Notes: generated by a model from the letters alone, not told the origin. A stretch of 64,000 nt of DNA from Chromobacterium haemolyticum (GCF_002081825.1 NZ_MUKU01000025.1:1-64000); one strand, 5' to 3'; counted from the stretch's first letter, positions 1 through 8,957 are shown. A program made the numbers and translations.

Positions 1-64
1 TCAGCGGGTCTCCTAGCTTGGACAGTTTGCTTTCACGTTCTTCGGCGGCGAACAGGCTCTTCAT
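1..64 (-). CDS. IS5-type transposase, N-terminal fragment cut by window edge
   Basis: The reverse strand from 64 reads an ATG followed by 20 codons that run off the left edge. The peptide starts MKSLFAAEERESKLSKLGDP. Its pattern SLF..EER..KLSKLGDP matches, as I recall it, the start of IS5-group DDE transposases. The ATG overlaps the stop of the preceding tail gene (ATGA at 61-64). That is unusual for an insertion sequence, which normally brings its own leader and inverted repeat, so the IS end cannot be placed here. Only 21 residues are visible, so the family call rests on this short motif. Confidence 0.6.
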   Translation of the reverse strand, partial: MKSLFAAEERESKLSKLGDPL

Positions 65-408
65 GGGTGTGTCTCGGTCAGGGGGCAGGTCAGATCATGC
101 CAGAACGGGAGGTTTCTGGAAGTCCCCTTATAGCCGGCGTCCTGGAACGCCTGCGCCTCGGCGGCGGCGCGCTGGTATTCGGCCAGGCGCAGCTCGCTGC
201 CCAAAGCCTCATTGCGCGCGACATCAGTGGCGATATCGATATCTCGCAGTAGTTGTTCTTGTAACTCCCCTAGCACAAACTGCGGCTCCGGTTGATTACC
301 TTGCTGCAACCAGAGTTCATATTCATCCCACCAGCGGTGCCCTTTAGGGATATACGCCCCATCGACAACTCGAATCACTCCATCCGGCTGCTTGGTTAAA
401 CGATACAT
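61..408 (-). CDS. Phage tail-fibre assembly-like protein (P2 gpG position)
   Basis: A 115-residue protein starting MYRLTKQPDGVIRV. I chose the ATG at 408 because GAAGGTGA lies just upstream; a longer reading frame exists up to 474 but would overlap the tail-fibre gene. It sits directly downstream of the fibre gene, where P2-like phages encode the fibre chaperone. The middle reads DEYELWLQQGNQPEP and the C-terminal half is charged and helical. I see no diagnostic motif, so the role is inferred from position. Its stop overlaps the start of the transposase fragment, so its natural C-terminus may have been altered by that insertion. Confidence 0.55.
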   Translation of the reverse strand: MYRLTKQPDGVIRVVDGAYIPKGHRWWDEYELWLQQGNQPEPQFVLGELQEQLLRDIDIATDVARNEALGSELRLAEYQRAAAEAQAFQDAGYKGTSRNLPFWHDLTCPLTETHP

Positions 409-439
409 GGCATTCACCTTCACTCCCCCTATAGATTCA

Positions 440-1996
440 TTAAATCTCAGCATCCGCCACCCAGTGACATGCAACCCAAGTAATACTTGAGCCAGTAGGG
501 GGAATCATATTTACAAACTTGGTAGAACTACTCTTAGCTGCGGGAATCACGCCATTTCCATTACTCGTAGCCATTCTATCAACCGCACCCAAACCGTCAT
601 AAATCACAATAGCCGGCTCAATCCGTTTCTCTACCATAAACGGAATGGTCATATTAATTTGCTTATCACCAGAAGTGCCGACATTCAAATGAAACATCTT
701 GCTGAAGATAGCCGGTGCGAAAGCAGAATCGGCTCCATAGTTTTTAGCGGGGAAGTCATTTAGCGGATAGCTTTTCTCAAAATACCGCTGACACAAAGTC
801 AGTTCCTCGCCAAAGCTGCGATACTCAAACGGCGTCGCCACTGGGCTCTCCTCCAACTGCACCTGAGCAATATCGAAAGTGCCGGTTTGCGCGCCGGTAA
901 TCGCATTCAAGGCTGGGTAGGCATCGCTGTACGACACCCCAAGAAAAACAGCCAGAGAAGCCTCGTTCCCCGGTTCGCGCCCCTGTAGGCTGGGCGAGGA
1001 GAAAGAGAAGACAAAGCGTTGCCAGCGGCTGGTCAGCTCCACTGGAACCGCCTCCAGCGCTCTGATCTTGTCGGATGCGGCTGGCGGTCGTTTCAGCCAC
1101 TGTTCAACATAGGCCACCATCTTGCGCGGCTGATCCGCCTTGGCCCAGAAGCTCAGCGTCATCCGCTTGCCGGTGAAACGCCGCAGGTTTTCCACCGGCT
1201 GGCATACCTGGCAGTACTCGTTGACCTTGCTGGCCGGCGGCTTGCTCAGCGTCAGACGCATGAAGCTCGTCGTCGCCCCCAAGGTTTCGGTCTCGGCGAT
1301 ACTGGCCGCCATTCGCGACAAAGTCGCGCCGCCAAGCGGGCCGCCACCCAAATCCAGAAGCCAACGGTCCACCGAGCCATAACCGCCCACAGTCTGACTG
1401 GCGCCGCGCTGCCACACGTCGAACCCCCCATTGATCAGCACATTGCGGCGGTAGGCCTGAGCCGGAAAGGTTTGCAGCGGATGGAAATCCCGTGGCTTGG
1501 CATCCCGCTTCGCCAGTTCCTCTGCGATGCGCTGATCCACCGCAGAGCGCGTGGCCAATACCACGCTGGGGTCCACCAGCAGCGTCACCGCCGCAGTGTT
1601 GGACACTTCCAGAATCATCCGCACATAAAGCTGCTTGTTGGAGCCAGCCGCCAACAGCGGCTTGTAGCTCTCCGGGAATTTGCCGATGGCGATCAGATCG
1701 CCGCGGCTATCGAACAAACCCACCTCGCGGATGTAAAAGCCGCCCACGGTATCCGGCAGCACCGCTTCCGCCACCACCCAGTTGGGATTGTTCGGGTCCA
1801 CCGCCAAGTGGTTGAGCGCGCCGCGCCAGGTTTCGTGCTTGAGCGCGGTCTGGCTCTCGCTGGGCGTGTAGTAGCCGCCGTTGTCGCCGTCGCCAACCGC
1901 CATCTGGCTGATCTGCAGCGGCGCGCCGTTGGCTTGCGCCGCCGCCAGCTTGGCCTTGCCGCTGGCGGTGAGAAGCGTGAAAAACTCATTGGCCAT
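440..1996 (-). CDS. Phage tail fibre protein (P2 gpH-like N-terminus)
   Basis: A 518-residue receptor-binding fibre. Residues 1-160 (MANEFFTLLTASGKAKLAAA, then QMAVGDG and GFYIREVGLFD) are the N-terminal domain that attaches P2-type fibres to the baseplate. From about residue 185 the motif NVLINGGFDVWQRG begins a region common in phage fibres and often predicted to bind carbohydrate. The C-terminal 150 residues should be the variable tip. The start at 1996 is preceded by a GGGAG-type ribosome site. The gene lies 30 bases downstream of the gpI-like gene, in the usual P2 order I-H-G. Confidence 0.85.
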   Translation of the reverse strand: MANEFFTLLTASGKAKLAAAQANGAPLQISQMAVGDGDNGGYYTPSESQTALKHETWRGALNHLAVDPNNPNWVVAEAVLPDTVGGFYIREVGLFDSRGDLIAIGKFPESYKPLLAAGSNKQLYVRMILEVSNTAAVTLLVDPSVVLATRSAVDQRIAEELAKRDAKPRDFHPLQTFPAQAYRRNVLINGGFDVWQRGASQTVGGYGSVDRWLLDLGGGPLGGATLSRMAASIAETETLGATTSFMRLTLSKPPASKVNEYCQVCQPVENLRRFTGKRMTLSFWAKADQPRKMVAYVEQWLKRPPAASDKIRALEAVPVELTSRWQRFVFSFSSPSLQGREPGNEASLAVFLGVSYSDAYPALNAITGAQTGTFDIAQVQLEESPVATPFEYRSFGEELTLCQRYFEKSYPLNDFPAKNYGADSAFAPAIFSKMFHLNVGTSGDKQINMTIPFMVEKRIEPAIVIYDGLGAVDRMATSNGNGVIPAAKSSSTKFVNMIPPTGSSITWVACHWVADAEI

Positions 1997-2026
1997 CGAT
2001 TGCTCCTGGGAAGGGTTCTAGGGATC

Positions 2027-2656
2027 TCATGCTGTGGGATAAAGCGTGACCGTCTCGACGCTGGCATACGCCAGCGCCACGTTCAAACTGGCGCGCTGTT
2101 GCAGTGATTCGGGCTGGAACGGGTAGACCGTGGCCAGCTCGCCCACTTGAGTGGCCAGCGCCAACATTGGCACAGCGCTGCGGTTGCTCAACACCAATGC
2201 CAGCCGTTCCAGCACCGAGCGGGCGTTCTTGTATTCGTTGATCATCGCCTCCAGCGCCGTCAGCGTGGCGGCGTCGATGCCGCGCGCGGCCAAGTCGATC
2301 CGGATCTTGAAGTGATAAGGTTTTCCGGCGTATTCGAACCATTCGCTGATCTGACCAGACAGCGCCAGCGTGGCCAGCACCTGCTGCAAAGACCAGCGCG
2401 TGCCCTTGCTGCGGTGCAGATGGATGGACTGCTTGATCAGCTCGCGCTGCTGGCGTTCGCCCTGGCTCAGCCGCCAGCCCTCGTCGCCGGCGACGTGGAA
2501 CTGCTCGGCCAGCGCCGGCAGCCAGCCGGCGTCCACCTGGTCCACCAGATAGACCAGCAGGGAGCTCAGATCGGCGTCGCCCAAACGGGTGGTGAGCTGT
2601 GCCAGGTGGCCGAAACGCTCGTCGTTGGCCAGGATATTGGGCGCCGCCCCGCTCAT
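2027..2656 (-). CDS. Phage tail protein I (P2 gpI-like)
   Basis: A 209-residue baseplate/tail protein. The segment from NILANDERFGHLAQL to the conserved stretch SIHLHRSKGTRWSLQQVL, followed by ISEWFEYAGKPYHFKI, is characteristic of the P2 gpI family. In P2 the protein belongs to the baseplate wedge near the fibre attachment. Its start overlaps the end of the upstream gpW-like gene by four bases, so the two are translationally coupled. The P2 gene J, normally between W and I, is absent. Confidence 0.85.
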   Translation of the reverse strand: MSGAAPNILANDERFGHLAQLTTRLGDADLSSLLVYLVDQVDAGWLPALAEQFHVAGDEGWRLSQGERQQRELIKQSIHLHRSKGTRWSLQQVLATLALSGQISEWFEYAGKPYHFKIRIDLAARGIDAATLTALEAMINEYKNARSVLERLALVLSNRSAVPMLALATQVGELATVYPFQPESLQQRASLNVALAYASVETVTLYPTA

Positions 2657-3036
2657 AGCCGCAGCTCCGTTTCACGGATCACGCCGTCGGCCAGCCGCCA
2701 CTGCACGGTGAGCCGCGCGTCGCCGTTGCCGCCTACGCTGTAGAGCACCCGCGCCACGGCGACGCGCGGCTCGCCGTACAAGGGGTGGCTAATCGCCTCC
2801 ACCGCCTCGCGCACCACATGCGGCCGGGCTCGGTCCACCGGGTAGTCCAGATAACGGAACAAATCGCTGCCAAACTCCGGCCGCAGCGGATCGCTGCCCT
2901 TGGGCGTACCCAGGATGATGCGCAAGGCCTGATGGATGTCGTCGAGGTTCTCGACGATGTCAGCGGGGGATGCCTGATCGCGGGCCTGCAAGGCCGGCTG
3001 CCAGTGCAAGGAGGAGATGTCGGATATGCGGGTCAT
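2653..3036 (-). CDS. Baseplate assembly protein W (gpW/gp25-like)
   Basis: A 127-residue protein, similar in length to P2 gpW. Residues about 30-110 carry the gp25-like fold signature: ENLDDIHQALRIILGTPKGS, then FGSDLFRYLDYP and a terminal RETELRL. I chose the ATG at 3036 (MTRISDIS) over an upstream ATG at 3054 because family members start near this point. No gpV-like gene lies upstream, so the tail module is truncated on this side. Confidence 0.8.
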   Translation of the reverse strand: MTRISDISSLHWQPALQARDQASPADIVENLDDIHQALRIILGTPKGSDPLRPEFGSDLFRYLDYPVDRARPHVVREAVEAISHPLYGEPRVAVARVLYSVGGNGDARLTVQWRLADGVIRETELRL

Positions 3037-3214
3037 GGGCCTATGATGCCGCAAGGCCCGCCGCGGGGCTTTTAAAGCCGGTTAGGGAAACAGTTGAATT
3101 ACAAGGAGAATTTCGCGTACAACGCCGCATGCGGCGCAAGCCTTGCCACCATGCCTTGACCCTCCGCACCCGGTCGGCAACAATCCCCCCGTTGCCGCCC
3201 ACATGCGGCACACG

Positions 3215-3361
3215 GGATTGGCGTCCCGTTATCTACTTACCAATTCTGCTTGCGCGGCATGCCGCGCGAGCTGCTTTACCATGGCCGCGCCATTTGGCAG
3301 GCGCATGGTGGGGGAGTGTTATGCACTCGCTGGTTTGGTAAGTAGACCAGTACGCCAATCC
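3215..3361. repeat. Nested inverted-repeat element in a 400-base gene-free gap
   Basis: The gap 3037-3434 contains no credible gene. GGATTGGCGT (3215-3224) and TCTACTTACCAA (3232-3243) recur in inverted order as TTGGTAAGTAGA (3335-3346) and ACGCCAATCC (3352-3361), all perfect matches. Between the arms lie a 16-base palindrome GCGCGGCATGCCGCGC (3252-3267) and a smaller dyad ACCATG/CATGGT (3279-3309). The whole could fold into a branched cruciform or RNA. It lies exactly where the phage tail remnant ends, so it may be a mobile-element scar or attachment-related site. No function is known to me. Confidence 0.6.
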
Positions 3362-3434
3362 TGCCACGCGCCTGCCTAATACCTCAGCCTTCCCCGGCAG
3401 GTGGTTTATCTTGTGTCACAGCAGGAGAAACACC

Positions 3435-3884
3435 ATGCAACATCCTCACAAATTCCCCCGTCGTCGCCGCTACAAACTGCACTCGCTGGAGCAGCAGGAA
3501 GCCTTGCTCCCCTTTGTTCGTTTGTGCCCCGGCCGCACCTATCGGCATTACTGGCAAATGCCCGCGCCCCGTAAGGATTACCACGCCGACAGCGCGTATG
3601 GCCGCGAATGCGCGGCCCACCTGCTGCAATGGATGAAGGACAATCGGGAATACGTCGGCAAGGGCCTGCTCAGTCGCGTGGCGCGCGACATCGATTTTGA
3701 CGACCGCGATGGTCGCGGCCAGTGGATGGGTTTCTTCAACTATCTGGAAATCATGATGCTGTTGGGTGCAGACCGGGTCCGGGTCTACCGGCATGTGGAT
3801 AGCCAGCACCAGCTCTACCTGGCGCTGGGTCAGCGGTTTAGCCTGGAAGCACGTTTCCGCCGCATCCGCCTGAGAAACCGCTAA
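3435..3884 (+). CDS. Hypothetical basic protein
   Basis: A 149-residue protein that I do not recognise. The ATG at 3435 follows AGGAGA at a good distance. The N-terminus is strongly basic (HPHKFPRRRRYKLH), followed by RTYRHYWQMPAP and a tryptophan/aromatic-rich centre (GRGQWMGFFNYLEIMMLLG). The C-terminus is arginine-rich (RFRRIRLRNR). There is no signal peptide or clear membrane segment. It stands alone between the phage remnant and a dispersed repeat, so it may be a cargo gene. The basic ends would fit nucleic-acid binding, but that is only a guess. Confidence 0.6.
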   Translation: MQHPHKFPRRRRYKLHSLEQQEALLPFVRLCPGRTYRHYWQMPAPRKDYHADSAYGRECAAHLLQWMKDNREYVGKGLLSRVARDIDFDDRDGRGQWMGFFNYLEIMMLLGADRVRVYRHVDSQHQLYLALGQRFSLEARFRRIRLRNR

Positions 3885-4087
3885 GCGCCTTGCGTGGGTA
3901 TCGCTGCGCTCCACTCACCCTACGGCGGATGGTTTGTCGGGGTATTTGTAGGGTGGGTGGAGCCGACAGGCGATACCCACCAAACCCCGCCACCAAGGCC
4001 CAAGCATCGATCCCATCGCGATTCCGCGTGGGCATCGTCGCTCCATCCACCCTGCGTCATAAGGCTTGTCGGGCGGGTGGCGCCGTC

Positions 4088-4229
4088 AGAACCTGTTCAA
4101 AGTCTGCTGCGCTTCGGCGATACGGCGTTAAAAACAAGCTCAAAATGCTCATGTACCACTTGTACATTCCGCTTTTTCGCTCGTTTTCGCCTTGTCTCGC
4201 TCTTGCTCGCGAGTCTTAGAACAGGTTCT
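4088..4229. repeat. Full-length dispersed palindromic repeat, copy A
   Basis: About 142 bases. It starts AGAACCTGTTCAAAGTCT and ends with the near-inverse GAGTCTTAGAACAGGTTCT. The right half contains CGCCTTGTCTCGCTCTTGC. The centre holds ATGTAC...GTACAT. Related copies lie at 35902-36050 and 60813-60956, with half or minimal copies at 7802-7865, 16154-16200 and 41649-41690. It fills most of the gene-free gap 3885-4265, downstream of the hypothetical gene and of the convergent nucleotidyltransferase gene. The rest of that gap shows nothing clear. Confidence 0.8.
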
Positions 4230-4265
4230 CAGACACAGGCCACTGAAACCAAGGCCCCCGCCTGT

Positions 4266-5078
4266 TCAAACGCCACAGGCCAGGCGTACTTGCTCCAGCA
4301 ATGCGTCCGCCCGCGCCCAGTCGCTGTAGCGGCTCGGCCGCGCCGCGGCTTCGTAAGCCCTCATTTCCCGCTCAATGTAATCGTGCAGGCCCGGCGTGGC
4401 CGGCCCGTATTCGGGCGCGCCGCCAGCGGACTTCAAGGCCAACAGGCCGGCCAATTCGTCACGCAGCCGGGCATCGTCCAAAGTCTGGTCGGCCAGTTCT
4501 CCCAGCAGCAGCGGCGGCATGCTGCGCCAGCGCAGCAGCCATTGCGCCGCCAGCAAGGGCCGCAGCACGTATAGGTATTTTTTCAGCCTCAGTTGCTGTT
4601 CGCGCTTGCGCCCACGATAGTTCTTGCGCACCGCCGACAGATAATGCCAGTAGGCGGCATCGCCGGCGAAGTGCTCCTGGCCCAGGTTTCGCAACAGCCG
4701 GCAGGCCGCCGGATGCTGGCGGTAAACCTGCGGCGAGGCTAGCCACTCCAGCAGCGCGGCATTGCCGCCCAGCGTCAGCCGCAAGGCCTTGCGCAGCTCC
4801 CAGCCGCTGATATCCAAACCGTCGGCCAAAGGCAGTTCGATCACGTCGCGCTGGCCGCCGGCCTCGTACCACTCCGCCGCTTGCAGGTAGACGAAGCGCA
4901 CATCGTAATCGCTGTCCGGCGCGGCGTAGCCCCAACAGCGGCTGCCGCCTTCGGCCGCGTAAAGGATGCGCACGCCGTGCTGCGCCTCCACTTGCTCCAG
5001 CCGCGCCAGCGCTAGCCGCCGCGCGGCCTCCGCCGGACGCTCCGCGCGTTCCGGGCGGGCGTGTGCTTCCGTCGACAC
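4266..5078 (-). CDS. Predicted nucleotidyltransferase (YcgL/COG3541-like)
   Basis: A 270-residue protein. It starts at a GTG (5078) with AGGGAGAG seven bases upstream. Near residue 45 the motif [19 protein letters not shown] gives the GS...G and DYDVR elements of the polymerase-beta nucleotidyltransferase fold, including its metal-binding aspartates. The rest is helical ([20 protein letters not shown]). Relatives of this family are annotated as predicted nucleotidyltransferases and are common in phages and bacteria; the substrate is not established. It is monocistronic and divergent from the chemotaxis receptor gene. Confidence 0.75.
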   Translation of the reverse strand: MSTEAHARPERAERPAEAARRLALARLEQVEAQHGVRILYAAEGGSRCWGYAAPDSDYDVRFVYLQAAEWYEAGGQRDVIELPLADGLDISGWELRKALRLTLGGNAALLEWLASPQVYRQHPAACRLLRNLGQEHFAGDAAYWHYLSAVRKNYRGRKREQQLRLKKYLYVLRPLLAAQWLLRWRSMPPLLLGELADQTLDDARLRDELAGLLALKSAGGAPEYGPATPGLHDYIEREMRAYEAAARPSRYSDWARADALLEQVRLACGV

Positions 5079-5293
5079 TCTTCAACTCTCCCTGTATCGT
5101 CGCGGCGCGCCAGGATGTGGCCCGCCGATTGCAAAATTTCCCTTTACCCCATTTAAGCTATTTAATACAAAGGCGGCATGCCGTTGGAAACCGACGTCGC
5201 CGGCAGGCCCACACCATAATAACCGGGCCCGGAACCGGCGTCCGCTCGCAACGGCTTTTGGGGAAAAACACATATGAAACGATGGGGACAACC

Positions 5294-7276
5294 ATGATCA
5301 CCACCATCAAGGGCAAGATTCTGGCCAGTTCCGGCCTGCTGATCCTGATCGGTTTTTGCGTGTTGGCCGGCGTCAATATCTACGCCAGTTATCAGAGCGC
5401 GGAGAAGGCGGTACTGGACAACGCCAAGCTGCTGGCCGAAAGCGAGGCCGGCCAGGTGCAGCGCTTGCTGGGCAAGACTTACGATTCGGCTCAGGTCGTG
5501 GCCGAATCCGCAGTGGCGGTCAAACACAATCTGCCGCCCAACGCCCGCCAACTAGTATCCGACATCGTTAAGGGCCAATTGCCCAATAACCCGGACGCTG
5601 TCGGCTACTGGGCCATCTGGGAGCCCAACGCGCTGGACGGCCGCGATGCGGAGCTGGCCGGCAAGGAGCACAACGACAAAACCGGCCGCAGCGGCGTCTA
5701 CTGGTATCGCAAGAGCGGCAAGATCGACGTGGTGTGGGGCGGCGAGGGGGTGGACGACAGCGCCTATTACACCGAGCCGCGCAAGACCGGCAAGCCGATG
5801 TTGACCGAGCCTTATGTGGACCCCGACATCAAGATCCTGATGGGCACCATTTCCTTTCCCCTTCTGGTCAACGGCAAGGTGCTGGGCGTGGCCGGTTGCG
5901 ATATCGCGCTGGGTCATTTGCAGGAGCTGGCCGCCAAGGTCAAGCCTTACCAGAGCGGTTTCATGAGCTTGTATTCCAACAGCGGCGTTCAACTGGCCGG
6001 CCGCGATCCGGCGTTGAACGGCAAGGCGGACGCCGGCCTGCCGGCGGCGGCCAAGACGGCGATCAAGGGCGGCCAGCCGGCGGAGTACGACAGCGACGAC
6101 GGCTTCCGCCACTTCATCATGCCCATCACCGTGGGCGAGGCCGGCATGCCGTGGGCGGTGCGCATTTCCATCCCATTGAGCGAGGCGTTCGCCCCAGTAC
6201 GCGCCGCCAGCTGGCAGTCGGCCTTGATCAGTCTGGGCATTCTGGCTCTGATCCTGCTGCTGCTAGGCGCCACGCTCAGCCAGTTGCTGCGCCCGCTGGG
6301 CCGGCTGCAATCGGCAATGAGCGAGCTGGCCTCCGGCAGCGGCGATCTGACCCGCGCGCTGCCCATCGCCAGCCGCGACGAGATCGGCCTGGCCGCCGGC
6401 GCCTTCAATACTTTCACCGGCTCGCTGCGCGCGATGATGCTGGACGTGCGCCGCCACGCCGGCGATGTGTTGGGTTCGGTGCGTCAGCTGTCCGGCGATG
6501 TGGATCAGATTCGCGGCAGCTCGGCGCGACAGTCCGAGGCGGCCAACGCCACCGCCGCCAGCGTGGAGCAGTTGTCGGTCAGCGTCAGCCACATCGCGGA
6601 ATCGGCTCGCGTGGCGGAACAGCGTGCGCGCGAGGCGGACACGCTGTCCAGCGAGGCTTCGGCCAATGTCGACGCCACGGTGCGCGAGATCGGCCGCATT
6701 TCGCAGACGGTGCGCGAGCTGGCCGAGGTGCTGGGCGGCATGCAGCAACGCTCGGACCAGATCAGCGGCATCGTGTCGGTGATCCGCGACATCGCCGACC
6801 AAACCAATCTATTGGCCTTGAACGCGGCGATCGAGGCCGCGCGCGCCGGCGAGATGGGCCGCGGCTTCGCCGTGGTGGCCGATGAAGTGCGCAAGCTGGC
6901 CGAGCGCACTTCCCAGGCCACGCTGGAAATCTCCGGCGTGATCCAGACCATGCAGCAGGACACCGCCAAGGCCTCCGACAGCATGGACGGCGCGCTGCGC
7001 CAAGTGGACCAGGGGGTAAAGCTGGCCGAGGAATCAGCGCAATCGATCCAGCAGATCAGCGGCCACGCCCAACAAGTGGTGGAATCCGTGGGCGACATCG
7101 CCGCTTCCACTTCCGAGCAATCCAGCGCCAGCCAGGAGATCGCCCGCCATATCGAAAACATCCACGGCATGCTGCTGCAAACCGACGAATCCATCAGCCA
7201 GGCGCAACAGGCCACCACCTTGCTCGCGCGCTTGGGCGAGGAACTGGATTCGCTGATCGGAAAATTCAAGCTGTAG
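5294..7276 (+). CDS. Methyl-accepting chemotaxis protein with dCache sensor
   Basis: A 660-residue inner-membrane receptor. The start ATG at 5294 has GGGG seven bases upstream; in-frame alternatives at 5282 and earlier lack a ribosome site. A first membrane helix spans about residues 10-32. A periplasmic double-Cache-type sensor follows to about 300 ([28 protein letters not shown]). Next come a second helix ([20 protein letters not shown]), a HAMP domain and the cytoplasmic signalling domain, with hairpin tip motifs [16 protein letters not shown] and [18 protein letters not shown]. It should relay ligand binding to CheA/CheW. The ligand is unknown. The gene is alone, so it is an orphan receptor outside a che operon. 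Confidence 0.93.
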   Translation: MITTIKGKILASSGLLILIGFCVLAGVNIYASYQSAEKAVLDNAKLLAESEAGQVQRLLGKTYDSAQVVAESAVAVKHNLPPNARQLVSDIVKGQLPNNPDAVGYWAIWEPNALDGRDAELAGKEHNDKTGRSGVYWYRKSGKIDVVWGGEGVDDSAYYTEPRKTGKPMLTEPYVDPDIKILMGTISFPLLVNGKVLGVAGCDIALGHLQELAAKVKPYQSGFMSLYSNSGVQLAGRDPALNGKADAGLPAAAKTAIKGGQPAEYDSDDGFRHFIMPITVGEAGMPWAVRISIPLSEAFAPVRAASWQSALISLGILALILLLLGATLSQLLRPLGRLQSAMSELASGSGDLTRALPIASRDEIGLAAGAFNTFTGSLRAMMLDVRRHAGDVLGSVRQLSGDVDQIRGSSARQSEAANATAASVEQLSVSVSHIAESARVAEQRAREADTLSSEASANVDATVREIGRISQTVRELAEVLGGMQQRSDQISGIVSVIRDIADQTNLLALNAAIEAARAGEMGRGFAVVADEVRKLAERTSQATLEISGVIQTMQQDTAKASDSMDGALRQVDQGVKLAEESAQSIQQISGHAQQVVESVGDIAASTSEQSSASQEIARHIENIHGMLLQTDESISQAQQATTLLARLGEELDSLIGKFKL

Positions 7277-7424
7277 CCGCGGCTTGGTCGGATTTTTTGA
7301 TCGACTCTTGCGGTTTTTTGCGCTTTTTTCGCGCCGAGCCTATCCGTATAGTCCGTTCATGGCCGGCCGCCCTCCGCGGCCGGCGTCATCAATCAAGGCC
7401 GGCGCGCCGGCAGGAGAACGCAAG

Positions 7425-7802
7425 ATGGATAAATGGATCACATTGCTTGCCCGCGTGCTGCTGGCGCAGGTTTTCTTTCTGGCCGGCATCGGCAAGCTAG
7501 GCGCCGGCTACGCCGCCACTCAGGGATATATGGCCGCAATGGGCGTGCCCGGCTTTTTGCTGCCGCTGGTGATCGCTTTGGAAATCGGCGGCGGCTTGGC
7601 CTTGGCGCTGGGCGTGAAAGCGCGCTGGGTAGCACTGCTGCTGGCGGGTTTCTCCGTCGCCTCGGCGCTGCTCTTCCACTGGGAGCCGGGCAATAGCCAG
7701 CAAATGATCCAGCTGACCAAGAACCTGGCCATGGCGGGCGGCTTGCTGATGGTGTTCGCCCACGGCGCGGGCAAACTGTCCTGGGACGGCCGCAAGGACT
7801 GA
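7425..7802 (+). CDS. DoxX-family integral membrane protein
   Basis: A 125-residue protein with four predicted membrane helices. The N-terminal motif LLARVLLAQVFFLAGIGKL and GYAAT..YMAAMGVPGFLLPL are typical of the DoxX family. The ATG at 7425 follows AGGAGA. DoxX proteins act in the membrane and have been linked to redox or thiol stress, but the reaction is not settled. It is a single gene ending in a short inverted repeat. Confidence 0.85.
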   Translation: MDKWITLLARVLLAQVFFLAGIGKLGAGYAATQGYMAAMGVPGFLLPLVIALEIGGGLALALGVKARWVALLLAGFSVASALLFHWEPGNSQQMIQLTKNLAMAGGLLMVFAHGAGKLSWDGRKD

Positions 7803-7865
7803 GAGCCTGCTCAAAATGTGCCGCGCGTCGGCGGGAGAGTGAGGCAAGGGCGTTGAACAGGCTCT
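7802..7865. repeat. Minimal copy of the dispersed palindrome
   Basis: AGAGCCTGCTCAA (7802-7814) is matched by the inverse TTGAACAGGCTCT (7853-7865) with one mismatch. These are the same ends as in the full-length repeats, with only about 38 bases between. It begins on the last base of the DoxX stop codon. It could form a hairpin at the transcript end, although no T-run follows. Confidence 0.65.
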
Positions 7866-7967
7866 GAGGCGGCTTGGACTCTGCACCGGCCCGGGCCGCG
7901 ACGGCCCGCCCTCCTCTTGCGCGCCGACTCGTGCCACAATGCCGCATTGCATTGAATCGAGCGCGCC

Positions 7968-8618
7968 ATGTCCTTGCACTTCCACGTGATTCCAGTCACG
8001 CCGTTTGCCCAGAACTGTTCCATCCTGTGGTGCGACGCCAGCGGTCGCGCCGCGGTGGTGGACGCCGGCGGCGATATCGAGCGCATTGCCGAGTGGATCT
8101 CCCGCCAGAACCTGACGGTGGAAAAACTGCTGCTGACCCACGGCCACATCGACCACGCCGGCGGCGCCGCGCGGCTGGCCGAGCAACTGGGCGTCAAGAT
8201 AGAAGGCCCGCAACGCGCGGAAAGCTTCTGGCTGGACCAGTTGCCCCAGCAAGGCCATATGTTCGGCTTTCCGCGCAGCGAGGCGCTGACGCCGGATCGC
8301 TGGCTGGAGGAAGGCGACACCGTCAGCGTGGGCGAGGAAACGCTGAACGTGATCCACTGCCCCGGCCACACGCCGGGCCACGTGGTGTTCCACAGCGCCG
8401 GCGCGCGGCTGCTGATCGCCGGCGACGTGCTGTTCCAAGGTTCGATCGGTCGTACCGACTTTCCAATGGGCAATCACCAGCAGTTGATCGACGCCATCCA
8501 GCAAAAGCTGTTCCTGTTGCCGGACGACACTACCGTGGTGCCGGGCCATGGTCCTTTGACCACCATAGGCGAGGAAAAGCGCAGCAACCCCTACGTCGCC
8601 AACCCTCGCTACCGCTGA
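7968..8618 (+). CDS. MBL-fold metallohydrolase (glyoxalase II-like, YcbL type)
   Basis: A 216-residue cytoplasmic enzyme. The metal-binding signature THGHIDHAGG (HxHxDH) lies near residue 57. Further ligands are in CPGHTPGH, in AGDVLFQGSIGRTD and in the final VPGHGP. Length and motifs fit the small glyoxalase-II-like hydrolases such as YcbL, which hydrolyse S-lactoylglutathione-type thioesters with zinc or iron. The substrate is not proven. The next gene starts six bases after its stop, so the two are probably co-transcribed. Confidence 0.88.
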   Translation: MSLHFHVIPVTPFAQNCSILWCDASGRAAVVDAGGDIERIAEWISRQNLTVEKLLLTHGHIDHAGGAARLAEQLGVKIEGPQRAESFWLDQLPQQGHMFGFPRSEALTPDRWLEEGDTVSVGEETLNVIHCPGHTPGHVVFHSAGARLLIAGDVLFQGSIGRTDFPMGNHQQLIDAIQQKLFLLPDDTTVVPGHGPLTTIGEEKRSNPYVANPRYR

Positions 8619-8624
8619 GCCCCA

Positions 8625-8957
8625 ATGCCCCCCGAGTTTGAACGCAAGGTGATCGCGCTGCTGCTGGCGCTGCCGCCGGGCCGGGTCACCACCTACGGCG
8701 CCTTGGCGGAACAGGCCGGCTACCCTCGCCATTCCCGCCATGTCGGCCGCTTGCTCAGCCACCTGCCGGACGGCGTCAGCGTGCCCTGGTTTCGGGTACT
8801 CGGCTCCGGCGGGCGCATCTCGCGGCCCGGCAGCGAGCAGGCCGACTGGCAGCGCTTGCTGCTGGAGGAGGACGGAGTGGAATTGAGCGCGGCCGGCAAG
8901 GTGGATTTACGGCGCTACGGTTGGCCGGACACGCATTTTTGTAGCAAAAAACTGTAG
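8625..8957 (+). CDS. Alkyltransferase-like protein (ATL/YbaZ family), variant active site
   Basis: A 110-residue protein with the winged-helix DNA-binding domain of O6-alkylguanine-DNA alkyltransferases (PPGRVTTYGALAEQAGYPRH). Where the repair enzyme has PCHRV and classical ATLs have PWHRV, this protein reads VPWFRVLGSGGRIS, so both the acceptor cysteine and the histidine are missing. ATL proteins bind alkylated guanine and hand it to nucleotide excision repair. This one should bind lesions but cannot accept the alkyl group. It is probably in an operon with the preceding hydrolase. The intergenic 8958-9148 downstream is AT-rich and carries the promoter of the next gene. Confidence 0.85.
   Translation: MPPEFERKVIALLLALPPGRVTTYGALAEQAGYPRHSRHVGRLLSHLPDGVSVPWFRVLGSGGRISRPGSEQADWQRLLLEEDGVELSAAGKVDLRRYGWPDTHFCSKKL

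Noticed and set aside
1019-2107. Long plus-strand frame opposite the tail-fibre gene, and similar long frames opposite ppc, fadH and the permeases
   Set aside because: They are mirror frames of GC-rich genes with arginine/histidine/glutamine-biased translations and no recognisable domain.
4088-4229. Neisserial Correia (NEMIS) element
   Set aside because: Similar size, but the terminal repeats do not resemble the TATAGTGGATTAA-type ends of Correia elements.
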